Source of the DNA: Candidatus Palauibacter poriticola
GTDB lineage: Bacteria > Gemmatimonadota > Gemmatimonadetes > Palauibacterales > Palauibacteraceae
Assembly: GCA_012270965.1 (NCBI GenBank)
Contig: JAAXHJ010000080.1
Span: 1-42,377, forward strand
Length of the DNA: 42,377 bases
Direction: 5' to 3'
The translations under genes and the position numbers were made by a program. Below are positions 33,112 to 41,832 of this stretch, piece after piece (the stretch's first letter is position 1; each line of letters begins with the position of its first letter). Below the pieces are notes generated by a model. The model was not told the DNA's origin. It ran no database searches and saw only the letters and a list, made by a program, of their open reading frames with translations.

Positions 33112-34416
33112 ATGGGGGGTCCGCTGGGCTGTGCGGCCGCCCTCGCGGGGGTGGCGTGGACCGGCGTCTCCTTGCCCGCTTCCGGCGACGCCGCACCCCC
33201 GGCCGGGTCTCCTCCGCGAACGGGACAGCCCGGTTGGCACGTCGCGGGCGAGTACGGACTCTACGTCGCCTTCGCCCGCCCGGGCCTCGAAGTGCGCTGG
33301 CTGACGGAGGAAGAGCGGCCCGGCCTGGTGCGGGCGATCGTTAACGGCCGGGTGGTCGATGAGCGGAGGACGGACCCCGGATACGCGCACGCGGCCCGCC
33401 TCCGCGTACGGGCGCCCACGGTCACGCTCGAATACGGAGCGACACCCGCCGACGGCGCCGGCGGGGCCGCGGCTCTTCACCGAACCCGGATCTGGGCCGA
33501 GTCCCCCCCTCCGGATATCGAGCTCGCGGGCCACGACTCCGTGTTCGTGTTCGGAGATGTGCACGGCGAATTCGACCGCGTCGTCTCGCTGCTCGGCCTC
33601 GCCGGACTGATCGACGCGGACCTACGCTGGACGGGCGGGAGCGCCGCGGTCGCCTTCCTGGGAGACCTGTTCGACCGAGGGAATGACGTCACCCGTCTCC
33701 TTTGGTTCGTCTACCGCCTGGAACGGGAGGCCCTGGCGGCGGGCGGCCGGGTCGTCACGCTCCTCGGCAACCATGAAGCGATGGTTCTGTCGGGCGATCT
33801 CCGCTACGTGGCGCCGAAGGAACAGACGATCGGCGAGCTGCACGGCCTCTCCTACGAGACGCTGTTCGATCCGCGACGTTCCGTCCTCGGACGCTGGATC
33901 GCGGGTAAGCCGGGACTGGTGCGGCTGGAGGATCTGCTGTTCGCGCACGGGGGCGTGAGTCCCGCATACGTCGATTCCTCGCTGGAGGAGTTTCAGGACA
34001 CCTTGGAGACGTTCATCGCGGAGCCGCTGTTCAGGAGATGGCGGGACGAAGCGTTCCTGCGCGAATTTGCGCGCGAAACCCGGCTCGATAGCGCCCAGAT
34101 CTACCGCCGGTACGATTTCTTCTTCGGACCGGAGAGCGTGCTCTGGTATCGGGACCTCGTGCTCGCCGACACGCTCGGGAGACACCTCGATGCCGTCTTG
34201 GAGCGCTTCGAGGCCCGCCTTCACGTCGTCGGACACACGCCCGTGCCCACGATCCGGGAGAGCTACGGGGGAAGGCTCATCGCCGCGGACCTGCTCGACG
34301 CCGCGGCGGAGATGCTGCGCCTCACCCGCCGGCGCGACGGCGGCTGGAACCGTACGGTCATCAAGCTGGACGGCGGCACCGTCGCGCTCGACTCCGCGGC
34401 GCACCCCGGTGCCTGA
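33112..34416 (+). CDS. Exported Shewanella-like PPP-family phosphatase
   Basis: 434 aa. A probable signal peptide (1 to about 25) and a roughly 110-residue N-terminal extension precede a calcineurin-type phosphatase: FGDVHGEFD (D149, H151), LGDLFDRGND (D185), LLGNHEAM (N220, H221), AHGG (H279) and VGHTPVP near residue 363. The long GGRVVTLLGNHEAMVLSGDLRYV (quoted in part: LSGDLRYVAPKEQ) region is characteristic of Shewanella-like (Shelph) protein phosphatases, some of which remove phosphate from tyrosine. It starts 14 bp after the exported kinase-like gene. The pair suggests reversible phosphorylation of envelope proteins. Confidence 0.82.
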   Translation: MGGPLGCAAALAGVAWTGVSLPASGDAAPPAGSPPRTGQPGWHVAGEYGLYVAFARPGLEVRWLTEEERPGLVRAIVNGRVVDERRTDPGYAHAARLRVRAPTVTLEYGATPADGAGGAAALHRTRIWAESPPPDIELAGHDSVFVFGDVHGEFDRVVSLLGLAGLIDADLRWTGGSAAVAFLGDLFDRGNDVTRLLWFVYRLEREALAAGGRVVTLLGNHEAMVLSGDLRYVAPKEQTIGELHGLSYETLFDPRRSVLGRWIAGKPGLVRLEDLLFAHGGVSPAYVDSSLEEFQDTLETFIAEPLFRRWRDEAFLREFARETRLDSAQIYRRYDFFFGPESVLWYRDLVLADTLGRHLDAVLERFEARLHVVGHTPVPTIRESYGGRLIAADLLDAAAEMLRLTRRRDGGWNRTVIKLDGGTVALDSAAHPGA

Positions 34417-34506
34417 CATCGGGCACCGCACCACGCTTGCCCTCTACGGGCGGCGGGCCGGGCTTCCGTCCGGGCCCCGGCTGCCTGACCTCGGGCACGG
34501 CAGCCG
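34407..34506. terminator. Bidirectional terminator region with two related hairpins
   Basis: Between the convergent phosphatase and hutI genes. Hairpin 1 (34407-34428) has a 7-bp stem and an 8-base loop containing the phosphatase stop codon. Hairpin 2 (34478-34506) has an 8-bp stem and a 13-base loop and ends 10 bp before the hutI stop. Both carry the 17-bp sequence TGCCTGAC(A/C)TCGGGCAC (34410-34426 and 34482-34498), a single-mismatch direct repeat. T-runs are absent. Confidence 0.5.
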
Positions 34507-34516
34507 ATCCCTACGC

Positions 34517-35743
34517 CTACCGGAGGACTCCGTGCCGGATCTCGCCGCCCCTCGCCGCGGCGACGCACGCGTTGGGCCGCAGGTGGTAGAGCCAGTGCTC
34601 CACGTCCGGGGCATCGATGACCGCGAAATCCGCCGCGGATCCCGGCTCCAGCGACCCGACTTCGCCTTCGCGCCCGAGGGCTCGGGCCGCGTGGCGCGTC
34701 GCGCCTTTGAGCACTTCGGCGGGCGTCATGCGCTGCCGCGCGCACGCCAGCGTCATGGCGAAGGGAAGGTGATAGGACGGTGCCGTGCCGGGATTGAAGT
34801 CGCTCGCCACCGCCACCGCGACGCCCCCGTCGATGAGCGCCCGGGCCGGGGGCGGAGCTTGGTTCAGGTAGAGGCCGGCGAGGGGAAGCGTGACCCCGAC
34901 GACACCGGCTGCCGCGAGTGCCTCGATGCCGGCTTCCGACACGTACTCCAAGTGGTCCGCCGACACGGCCCCGAGAGAGGCCGCGAGTTCCGCCCCGCCA
35001 CCCCCGGAGAGCTGGTCCACGTGGAGTTTCGGCCGTAGCCCCAGCTCGCAGCCTCGTTCGCAGATCCGCCGCGCCTCGTCGGCCGAGAACGCGGAGTCCT
35101 CGACGAACACATCGCAGAAATCGGCCAAGCCCTCCTCCGCCACGGCCGGCAGGATCTCCTCCGTGACGAGCCTTACGTAGCCCTCCCGGTCCGCGGCCCA
35201 TTCCGGAGGGACGACGTGCGCGGCGAGGCAGGTCGCAACCATCCGGGTCGGTCCTACCTCGTCGAGTCGACGGTACACCCGCAGGAGCCGGAGTTCCGAC
35301 TCGAGATCCAGCCCGTACCCGCTCTTCGCCTCGACCGTCGTGATCCCGAGGGAACCCATCCCGGTCAGAAACCGCTTCGCGCGGTCGAAGAGAGCCTCTT
35401 CGTCGAGCGCGCGCGTGGCCCGTACGGTGGAGGCGATCCCGCCTCCCGCCTCGGCGATCTCCAGATAGTCGCGGCCCCGGAGCCGGTCGGAGAACTCGCC
35501 CGCCCGCCAGCCGCCGAAGGCGAGGTGCGTGTGCGCATCCACGAGTCCGGGAATGACGAGCCCTCCGGCGGCGTCCCAGGCGGGCTCCTCTTCGTACTCC
35601 GCCGGCAGCGCCTCGGCCGGCCCGGCCCAGCGGACCGTTCCGCCCCGCCACACGAGGGCCGCGTCCCGGATGAGCCCGATGTCGTCTTGGCCGGCGGGGT
35701 TCGCGCAGGTGGCGAGACAGCCGATGTTCGCGAGGCGCGGCAT
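34517..35743 (-). CDS. hutI: Imidazolonepropionase
   Basis: 408 aa amidohydrolase, third step of histidine degradation (4-imidazolone-5-propionate to N-formimino-glutamate). Metal-binding HTH at H71/H73 (LVDAHTHLAFGGWRAGEF), the substrate Tyr region KSGYGLDLESELRLL, KLHVDQLS with a metal His, and ASDFNPGT with the catalytic Asp. Normal family length. ATG 35743 is 17 bp after hutU and preceded by a G-rich site; it is the last gene of the minus-strand hut operon and runs into the convergent terminator. Confidence 0.96.
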   Translation of the reverse strand: MPRLANIGCLATCANPAGQDDIGLIRDAALVWRGGTVRWAGPAEALPAEYEEEPAWDAAGGLVIPGLVDAHTHLAFGGWRAGEFSDRLRGRDYLEIAEAGGGIASTVRATRALDEEALFDRAKRFLTGMGSLGITTVEAKSGYGLDLESELRLLRVYRRLDEVGPTRMVATCLAAHVVPPEWAADREGYVRLVTEEILPAVAEEGLADFCDVFVEDSAFSADEARRICERGCELGLRPKLHVDQLSGGGGAELAASLGAVSADHLEYVSEAGIEALAAAGVVGVTLPLAGLYLNQAPPPARALIDGGVAVAVASDFNPGTAPSYHLPFAMTLACARQRMTPAEVLKGATRHAARALGREGEVGSLEPGSAADFAVIDAPDVEHWLYHLRPNACVAAARGGEIRHGVLR

Positions 35744-35760
35744 GACGGGGAGCGGGCGGC

Positions 35761-37419
35761 TTACGCGAGCATGGGAAGGTCGACCCCGCGCTCGCGGGCG
35801 GTGCGGATCGCCTCCGGATACCCCGCGTCGGCGTGCCGCATGACCCCGGTCCCCGGATCCGCCGTGAGCACGCGCTCCAGCCGCCGGCTGCCGGCTGCCG
35901 TCCCGTCGGCGACGCACACCATGCCCGCGTGCGTGGAATACCCGACGCCCACGCCGCCCCCGTTGTGGATCGAGACCCAGCTTGCCCCGCAGGCGGTGTT
36001 GAGCATCGCGTTGAGCAGCGGCCAGTCGGCGATCGCGTCGGAACCGTCCCGCATCCCCTCCGTCTCCCGATTCGGCGAAGCTACGGAGCCGGCGTCGAGG
36101 TGGTCGCGTCCGATCACGATGGGCGCCCGCACGCGTCCCGTCTTCACGAGCCAGTTGAAGCGCTCGCCCATCTCCGCCCGCTCTCCGTATTCGAGCCAGC
36201 AGATGCGGGAGGGGAGACCCTGGAAGCGCACCCGCCTGCGCGCCTGGCGGATCCAGCGGCCCAGCGCCTCCTTCTCGGGAAATGTCTCAAGGACGGCGGC
36301 GTCCGTCGCCGCGATGTCACCGGGGTCGCCGGAGACGGCGGCCCACCGGAAGGGTCCCGCGCCCCGGCAGAAGAGGGGTCGGATGAAGGCCGGCACGAAA
36401 CCCGGGATGTCGAAGGCCTCCGCCATCCCGCGCAGGTCGGCCACCTGGCCGCGGAGGTTGTTCCCGTAATCGAACGCGATCGTCCCCCGCGCCTTGAGGG
36501 CGAGCATGGCCGACACGTGCGCCACCATCGAATCGAGTACGCGCTCGACGTAGGCGTCCGGGTCGGAGACGCTCAACGCCTCGGCCTCCTGCACGGACAG
36601 GCCCGCGGGGATGTAGCCGAGCCGGAGGTCGTGCGCCGAGGTCTGATCCGTGAGCACGTCGGGCACGACGCCGCGCTCCGCGAGCGCCGGCAGGACTTCG
36701 GCGATGTTCCCGAGCAGGGCCACCGAGAGCGCCTCCCGCCGGTCCAGGGCGGCCGAGAGCCACTGCAGCGCCTCGTCGAGGTCGGTGGCCATGCGGTCGC
36801 AGTAGCCCGTATCGAGGCGGCGGCGAATGCGGTCCTCGCGGACCTCGACCCCCAGGAAAACCGCCCCGTTCATCGTCGCGGCCAGCGGCTGGGCACCCCC
36901 CATCCCCCCCAGCCCGGCGGTCACCACGAGCCGTCCCGCGAGGGAGCCCCCGAAGTGCTGCCGGGCGAGTTCGGCGAACGTTTCGTACGTCCCCTGGAGA
37001 ATCCCCTGGGTGCCGATGTAGATCCACGAACCCGCGGTCATCTGCCCGTACATCGTTAGCCCCAGCGCATCGAGACGCCGAAACTCGTCGATATCTCCCC
37101 AGCGGGGGACGAGGTGGGCATTCGCGATGAGGACGCGCGGCGCTTCGCCGTGGGTGCGGAACACGCCGACCGGCTTTCCGCTTTGCACGAGAAGGGTCTC
37201 GTCGTTCTCCAGCCGGCGGAGCGTCTCCACGATCTTGGCGTACGCCGACCAGTCGCGCGCCGCCTTGCCCGCGCCCCCGTATACGATGAGGTCCCCCGGA
37301 CGCTCCGCCACGTCCGGGTCGAGGTTGTTCATCAGCATCCGGAGGGCCGCCTCCTGGTGCCATCCCCTGCAGGAGAGCGTCGTTCCCCTCGGTGCCCGGA
37401 TCGGTCCGGCCGGTTTCAT
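35761..37419 (-). CDS. hutU: Urocanate hydratase
   Basis: 552 aa, normal length. Second step of histidine degradation: urocanate to imidazolonepropionate with a tightly bound NAD+ as electrophile. Motifs: [20 protein letters not shown] near the start, [11 protein letters not shown], the NAD-binding [12 protein letters not shown] and the GPFRWAA(V)SGD region, with [18 protein letters not shown] near the C-terminus. The ATG overlaps the formiminotransferase stop (ATGA), giving translational coupling. Confidence 0.97.
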   Translation of the reverse strand: MKPAGPIRAPRGTTLSCRGWHQEAALRMLMNNLDPDVAERPGDLIVYGGAGKAARDWSAYAKIVETLRRLENDETLLVQSGKPVGVFRTHGEAPRVLIANAHLVPRWGDIDEFRRLDALGLTMYGQMTAGSWIYIGTQGILQGTYETFAELARQHFGGSLAGRLVVTAGLGGMGGAQPLAATMNGAVFLGVEVREDRIRRRLDTGYCDRMATDLDEALQWLSAALDRREALSVALLGNIAEVLPALAERGVVPDVLTDQTSAHDLRLGYIPAGLSVQEAEALSVSDPDAYVERVLDSMVAHVSAMLALKARGTIAFDYGNNLRGQVADLRGMAEAFDIPGFVPAFIRPLFCRGAGPFRWAAVSGDPGDIAATDAAVLETFPEKEALGRWIRQARRRVRFQGLPSRICWLEYGERAEMGERFNWLVKTGRVRAPIVIGRDHLDAGSVASPNRETEGMRDGSDAIADWPLLNAMLNTACGASWVSIHNGGGVGVGYSTHAGMVCVADGTAAGSRRLERVLTADPGTGVMRHADAGYPEAIRTARERGVDLPMLA

Positions 37420-38324
37420 GCCTCTCCTCCCTCTCCGGTCTCCGGCAACTCCAATACCTGGTCCGGCGCGAGGTCCGCGTCCAGCAGCGCAAGGTCGAGG
37501 CCGCGAAGGGCCTTGGCGGGCACCGGACCAATGAACTCGCATCCCGCGAGCGCCACTCCCTCCGCCCGCGCTCCTTCGGCGACATGCTCGTACACGGTTT
37601 CGATCCCGGTCACCGCGTAGCGGACCAGGTTCATCGATACCTGCGTCAGCCCCCGCCGCCGGAGCGGGATGCCGAGCGCCCGGACGTGGGGGATCCCGCC
37701 GTCCGACTCCCGGATCGCCGCCGCGATGCGCCGCGCCGGTCCCGGATCCGCCGCGTCCAAGTTCACGTTGAAACGTACGAGCGGCTCCCGCACGCCGACG
37801 GCGACGGCGCCCAGCGCCGGATGGGGCGCCGCAGGACCGAGATCCGGCCGCCACTCGCGGCGCGACAACTTCGCGGCCAGACCCTCGAACTGCCCGGACC
37901 GGACACGGGGGAGGGAAGCCCGCCCCGGGGTCGTCGCCGCCCGCTCGTAGAAGAAGACCGGAACGCCGCGCCGCGCGGTCCACACGCCGAAGGAGCGGGA
38001 TGCCCGGAGCGCATCAGCCTCGGGACAGCCCGGGCCGCGCACGAAGGGAACGACGTCCAGAGCGCCGATCCGGGGATGCCGTCCCCGGTGCCGCCGAAGA
38101 TCGACCTCCGCGTACACCGCCGCCGCGAGCGCCGACGTCGCGCGGACGACCGCCGCCGGGGCGCCCCGGAAGGCGAGCACCATGCGATGGTGGTCCGGGT
38201 CGGCCGACGTGTGTAGCAGTTCCACGCCGCGAGCCTCCTCGACCGCGGCCGCGAAGCGAGCCATCCGGCGTGGATCCCGCCCCTCGCTCACGTTCGGCTC
38301 GCAGAGGAGCCACCCGCGGCTCAG
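37416..38324 (-). CDS. ftcD: Glutamate formimidoyltransferase
   Basis: 302 aa, matching the formiminotransferase half of FTCD (about 300 aa); the cyclodeaminase half is absent. It moves the formimino group of N-formiminoglutamate to tetrahydrofolate, ending histidine degradation in glutamate. Clear motifs: [10 protein letters not shown] at the N-terminus, [49 protein letters not shown] and QVSMNLVRY. No ATG, GTG or TTG precedes CEPNVSEG within about 30 codons. The only start giving the normal N-terminus is CTG 38324, which overlaps the hutH stop as CTGA in the same way as the other junctions of this operon. Confidence 0.92.
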   Translation of the reverse strand: MSRGWLLCEPNVSEGRDPRRMARFAAAVEEARGVELLHTSADPDHHRMVLAFRGAPAAVVRATSALAAAVYAEVDLRRHRGRHPRIGALDVVPFVRGPGCPEADALRASRSFGVWTARRGVPVFFYERAATTPGRASLPRVRSGQFEGLAAKLSRREWRPDLGPAAPHPALGAVAVGVREPLVRFNVNLDAADPGPARRIAAAIRESDGGIPHVRALGIPLRRRGLTQVSMNLVRYAVTGIETVYEHVAEGARAEGVALAGCEFIGPVPAKALRGLDLALLDADLAPDQVLELPETGEGGEA

Positions 38325-39997
38325 AGCGGCGCGCGGGGCCAGAGATCGCCCAACGCGTCCGCAGCTGCCCGTTCCAGCCTCCCATCGTCGATCGCCGCCT
38401 CCAGGCGCGCGACGTCCGCCGCCAGGGAGCGGTCTTCGATGACGGGCGGCACGCACTCGCGCACGGTCTCGTACACGGCCCGCGTGCCCGCCCCCAATCG
38501 GTCCCGGCCCCCGGGGCGGAGGTAGACGGCTTGGGCGGCGCCGAGCAGTTCGATCGCGAGCACCGTACGCGTGTTGTCGAGGATCTCTCGCGTATGCCGG
38601 GCCGCGTTGGCTCCCATGCTCACGTGGTCCTCCTGGTTCGCGCTCGTCGGAATCGAGTCGACGGAGTCCGGGTGCGAGAGCGTCTTGTTGTCGGACACGA
38701 GCGCCGCCCCCGTGTACTGGACCGACATCAAGCCGCCGTGCAACCCCGGAGACTCCACGAGCATGGCGGGAAGCCCGGCGGAGAGTTCCGGCGTCAGCAT
38801 GCGGAACACGCGCCGGTCCGACAGGCTCGCCACATCGGTGAGCGCGATCCCCAGCGCGTCGAGCCACAAGGCCGGCCCCGCGCCGTGGAAGTTGCCGCCC
38901 GACACAACGGCGCCCGGATCCCGTTCCTTGGCGGGAAAGACCAACGGATTGTCCGACACCGCGTTGAGCGATGCCTCCACCCGCCCCCACAGGAAGGCGA
39001 CCATGTCGTGAACCGGGCCGATGACCTGGGGCGTGCAGCGCAGGCTGTAGGCATCCTGTACCCGCTCCGCGTCCGCATCGAGGAGCGCGCTCCCGGAGAG
39101 GATCGACCGAAGCCTCGCTGCGGTTCCGATCTGCCCCGGCTGGTTGTTCGCCTCGTGCAGCGCCGGGTTCAGCGCGGCCGAACGTGCCAGCAGCCCCTCG
39201 AAGCTCAGCGCCGCCGCCAGCTCCGCGTGAAGGAGCAGACGTCGGGCGTCGTGGAGCTGGAGCGCCGCGCCCGCGACCATCATCGTCGTCCCGTTCGTCA
39301 GCGCCAGCCCCTCCTTGGCCTCCAAGCCCGGGCGGGAGATGCCGGCCGCGGCCATCGCGCTCGCCCCGTCCATGCGCCGGCCCTCGAACCACGCCTCGCC
39401 GCTGAATGCCGCCGATTCCTCGCCGGGGTCGCCGGCCGGATCCGCAGCGGAGGAACGGGTCGCGACCGCCGCCATGTGCGCGAGCGGGGCGAGGTCGCCG
39501 CTCGCCCCGAGCGAACCCTTCCCCGGAACCACGGGCGTGACCCCCCGGTTCAGCATCCGGACCAGCGTGTCGATGATCACCGGGCGCACGCCCGAAGCGC
39601 CCAGGGCGAGCGAGTTCGCCCGCACGAGCAGCATCGCCCGCACCCAGTCCTCGGGCAGCGGGGGACCCGTCCCCGTCGCGCACTTGAGGATGAGGTTCCA
39701 CGACAGCCGGGCCGCGTCCGGTGCCGCGATGCGGGCGTCGGCGAGCGCTCCGTAGCCCGTGGTGATTCCATAGATCCGGGCCCCGGGTCGCGCGAGCGCC
39801 TCCACCACGGTGTCCCGGCTCGCCTCCACCCGCTCGCGCGCGTCCCCTTCCAGCTCGCTCACGGGCGAAGCTCCACGCGCCACGGCGATGACGTCGGGAA
39901 TCGAGAGCTTCCGCGACAGCGCTACGGGAGAAGGGGGGCCCGATCCGGCCCCGTCACGGCCCGGAGCGCCCACGGTCCCCCCCATCCCGGCGCTCAT
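38321..39997 (-). CDS. hutH: Histidine ammonia-lyase
   Basis: 558 aa, first step of histidine degradation (histidine to urocanate and ammonia). The MIO-forming Ala-Ser-Gly lies in GSLGASGDLAPLAH. Also visible: YGITTGYGALAD (catalytic Tyr), GLALTNGT, NPLVF and QEDHVSMGA. About 50 residues longer than typical HutH because of an N-terminal extension and a short Ala/Asp/Glu-rich insert after the ASG region (SSAADPAGDPGEESAAF). The ATG overlaps the hemQ stop (ATGA). Confidence 0.96.
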   Translation of the reverse strand: MSAGMGGTVGAPGRDGAGSGPPSPVALSRKLSIPDVIAVARGASPVSELEGDARERVEASRDTVVEALARPGARIYGITTGYGALADARIAAPDAARLSWNLILKCATGTGPPLPEDWVRAMLLVRANSLALGASGVRPVIIDTLVRMLNRGVTPVVPGKGSLGASGDLAPLAHMAAVATRSSAADPAGDPGEESAAFSGEAWFEGRRMDGASAMAAAGISRPGLEAKEGLALTNGTTMMVAGAALQLHDARRLLLHAELAAALSFEGLLARSAALNPALHEANNQPGQIGTAARLRSILSGSALLDADAERVQDAYSLRCTPQVIGPVHDMVAFLWGRVEASLNAVSDNPLVFPAKERDPGAVVSGGNFHGAGPALWLDALGIALTDVASLSDRRVFRMLTPELSAGLPAMLVESPGLHGGLMSVQYTGAALVSDNKTLSHPDSVDSIPTSANQEDHVSMGANAARHTREILDNTRTVLAIELLGAAQAVYLRPGGRDRLGAGTRAVYETVRECVPPVIEDRSLAADVARLEAAIDDGRLERAAADALGDLWPRAPL

Positions 39998-40839
39998 GGC
40001 GCCGCCACGGACGGGAGCAGACCCTCGAACTCGGCCCCGGCCATCCGCTTGCCGACCACGAAGGGACCGAACTCCGCGTACTCCGCGCTCGCCGCGTCGT
40101 AGCGCATCTCGCTGATAATCGCCTTGAACTCCAGTGGATCCTCCGCCCACAGCGTCACGGCCCATTCCCAGTCGTCGAGGCCCATCGACCCGCTGATCAC
40201 CTGAACCACGCGGCCCGCGAAGCGCCGCCCCAACCGGCCGTGCGCGGCTATCAGCCCCGCCCGCTCCTCCAGCGAGAGCGCGTACCAGTTCTGCCCCGGG
40301 TTGCGCCGCTTGTCCATCGGGTAATGGCACACGTATGGCATGTGCTCCGGCTGCCTCGGCTCGAGCCGGCGCCGCACATATCCCTTGCGCCGCTCCTCCG
40401 CGAGGGCCTCCGCCAGGGCGGCGTCCCACGCCTCGCGGTCTCCCGGATCGATCCGCCCGGAAAGTTCCCGAGTCAGGGCGTAGAGACCCAACTCCACCAC
40501 GGACAGGTACTCGTCGCGGACGAGGGCGTGGTCGCCGAAGGCGGAGAGCTTCAGTTCGCGCACCGCTTCGATGAGGCGGTCGAACGTGTCCCGGAAATGG
40601 AGGACGAGAAAGTCGATCCCGCCACCCGCGACGCGGTAGACCCCGGACCAGCCCGGCTCCGACGCGGCGGACCACCTCTCCGCCAGCGCGGCCAAGCTCC
40701 TCAGCGCCTCCCGGGCCTCCACCGGATCCGCGCCCTTGAGGCCGGCCCAGTCGAGTTCGACCGATTGATGGAGGACATACCACCCCTCGAGGGAAGCGGG
40801 CGGGAGTTCGGAGGAATGCGGGAGGGGACGGCTCGTCAC
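39994..40839 (-). CDS. hemQ: Coproheme decarboxylase (HemQ, chlorite-dismutase-like)
   Basis: 281 aa. Converts coproheme III to haem b in the coproporphyrin-dependent haem pathway. The Cld-fold core holds HYPMDKRR (Y173 is the expected catalytic Tyr), NWYAL and LIAAHGRLGRRF (H200 as proximal haem ligand), followed by SGSMGLDDWEWAVTLW. It lacks the distal Arg pattern of chlorite dismutases as far as I can see, so HemQ is more likely. The GTG start overlaps the upstream TM2 gene and its stop overlaps hutH, an unexpected partner. It fits with hemC at the left end of the window. Confidence 0.93.
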   Translation of the reverse strand: MTSRPLPHSSELPPASLEGWYVLHQSVELDWAGLKGADPVEAREALRSLAALAERWSAASEPGWSGVYRVAGGGIDFLVLHFRDTFDRLIEAVRELKLSAFGDHALVRDEYLSVVELGLYALTRELSGRIDPGDREAWDAALAEALAEERRKGYVRRRLEPRQPEHMPYVCHYPMDKRRNPGQNWYALSLEERAGLIAAHGRLGRRFAGRVVQVISGSMGLDDWEWAVTLWAEDPLEFKAIISEMRYDAASAEYAEFGPFVVGKRMAGAEFEGLLPSVAAP

Positions 40840-41438
40840 TTGAAGGGGCCGGCCAAGCCCGGAAAACGGTACACGATCACGCCGCTGTCGGCCGCGTTGT
40901 CCACGTCCACGTGCCCCTTTACGACCATTTCCCGCAGGGCCTCCTCCACCTCGTCGAAGCCCAGTCCCGAGGCGAGGACGCCCTGCGTCACGGTCAGCAT
41001 TCCGCCGTTCGCCTGCGCCGCCTTGAGCAGGATCTGCTGCCTGGTGTCCGCCGGAGCGAGCTGCCGCGACGGGGCGGAGGGTTCGGCGGCCTTGGCGAGA
41101 CGCGGGTGGGGAAGGTACCCGTCGCGGATGTTCGCCGTCCGCACGAGCCGCTTCATGCGGAAGAGGTCGAAGAACTGGCCGATGCCGAAAAGACCCAGCG
41201 TGAGCAGCCAGAGGATGCCCGTGAAATACATCCCCAGATAGAACCGGTGGATTCCGCACGCACCGACGAGGGCGCAACACCAGAGGGCGAAGCCGACCCC
41301 GTTCGTGTACCGGTCGCCGGTATCGGGCGGCTGTTCGGCCGGCGGCTGGGGCGGAGCCGCGACGAGCGGCACGACGGCGTACGGCGGTACCGGGCCCTCG
41401 GGGCCGCCGCGGCCGGGTTCGTTCGGCTGTTCGGTCAT
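40836..41438 (-). CDS. TM2-domain protein with C-terminal winged-helix-like domain
   Basis: 200 aa from the ATG of MTEQPNEPG. A Pro-rich N-terminus is followed by a TM2 domain: two helices around GIHRFYLGMYFTGILWLLTLG and a FFDLFRM end, and then a cytoplasmic domain (about 120-200) with TRQQILLKAAQANGGMLTV and LGFDEVEEALREMVVKGHV, which looks like a winged helix. In frame upstream, a GTG at 41540 would add about 34 residues including CLSCGEE, a possible half zinc ribbon; both starts are possible. First gene of the hemQ-hut operon; a regulatory role is a guess. Confidence 0.75.
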   Translation of the reverse strand: MTEQPNEPGRGGPEGPVPPYAVVPLVAAPPQPPAEQPPDTGDRYTNGVGFALWCCALVGACGIHRFYLGMYFTGILWLLTLGLFGIGQFFDLFRMKRLVRTANIRDGYLPHPRLAKAAEPSAPSRQLAPADTRQQILLKAAQANGGMLTVTQGVLASGLGFDEVEEALREMVVKGHVDVDNAADSGVIVYRFPGLAGPFK

Positions 41439-41630
41439 CGCTCGCTCGTACGCGCCGGTCACTCCCGTGGTTTCCTCGCCACAAGAGAGGCACGTTACCA
41501 CGGAGACCGCGCCGCCGCACCCTGCCGAAGCCCAGCCCACTCACCGCCCGTCCCCGGGCGACTCGCAAGAAACGCGCCCTCCCTCTAGATTGTCGCGCTC
41601 GCCGCCCCGCGACGGGGCGCGAACGACGTG

Positions 41631-41704
41631 GTGGGCGTAGCTCAGGTGGTCAGAGCGCCAGGTTGTGGCCCTGGAGGTCGCGGGTTCAAATCCCGTCGCT
41701 CACC
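41631..41704 (+). tRNA. tRNA-His (anticodon GTG)
   Basis: Acceptor GTGGGCG/CGCTCAC with discriminator C at 41704 and the tRNA-His-specific extra G at 41630; D-arm AGCTCAGGTGGTCAGAGC; anticodon stem CCAGG/CCTGG around TTGTGGC (anticodon GTG); T-arm GGGTTCAAATCCC. CCA not encoded. It lies about 315 bp before the 16S gene on the same strand and could be read from its own promoter or act as a leader of the rRNA region. A TAGATT at 41586-41591 is a possible -10 element. Confidence 0.96.
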
Positions 41705-41742
41705 CCTCCGCATCTCCGTCGTCTCGCGAGGCGAACTTCGCA

Positions 41743-41786
41743 CCGTCGCGACGGACGTTGACAAGCTGCCCGCGGTTCGGTAGCCT
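41743..41786 (+). promoter_or_regulatory. rRNA operon promoter with adjacent 12-bp palindrome
   Basis: TTGACA at 41758-41763, a 17-bp spacer, and TAGCCT at 41781-41786, giving a start about 225 bases before the 16S 5' end. Directly upstream of the -35 lies the perfect palindrome CCGTCGCGACGG (41743-41754), a possible protein-binding site. Confidence 0.6.
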
Positions 41787-41819
41787 TGGGATCCTCGCGG
41801 GAGGAGCGTCCTTCCGCGA

Positions 41820-41832
41820 TGCTTTTTGACAA
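41820..41832 (+). promoter_or_regulatory. boxA-like antitermination signal of the rRNA leader
   Basis: TGCTTTTTGACAA agrees at 11 of 13 positions with the E. coli rRNA boxA TGCTCTTTAACAA. On the leader RNA it would recruit NusB/S10 to prevent Rho-dependent termination. The rest of the 41705-42018 leader has no gene. Confidence 0.6.
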
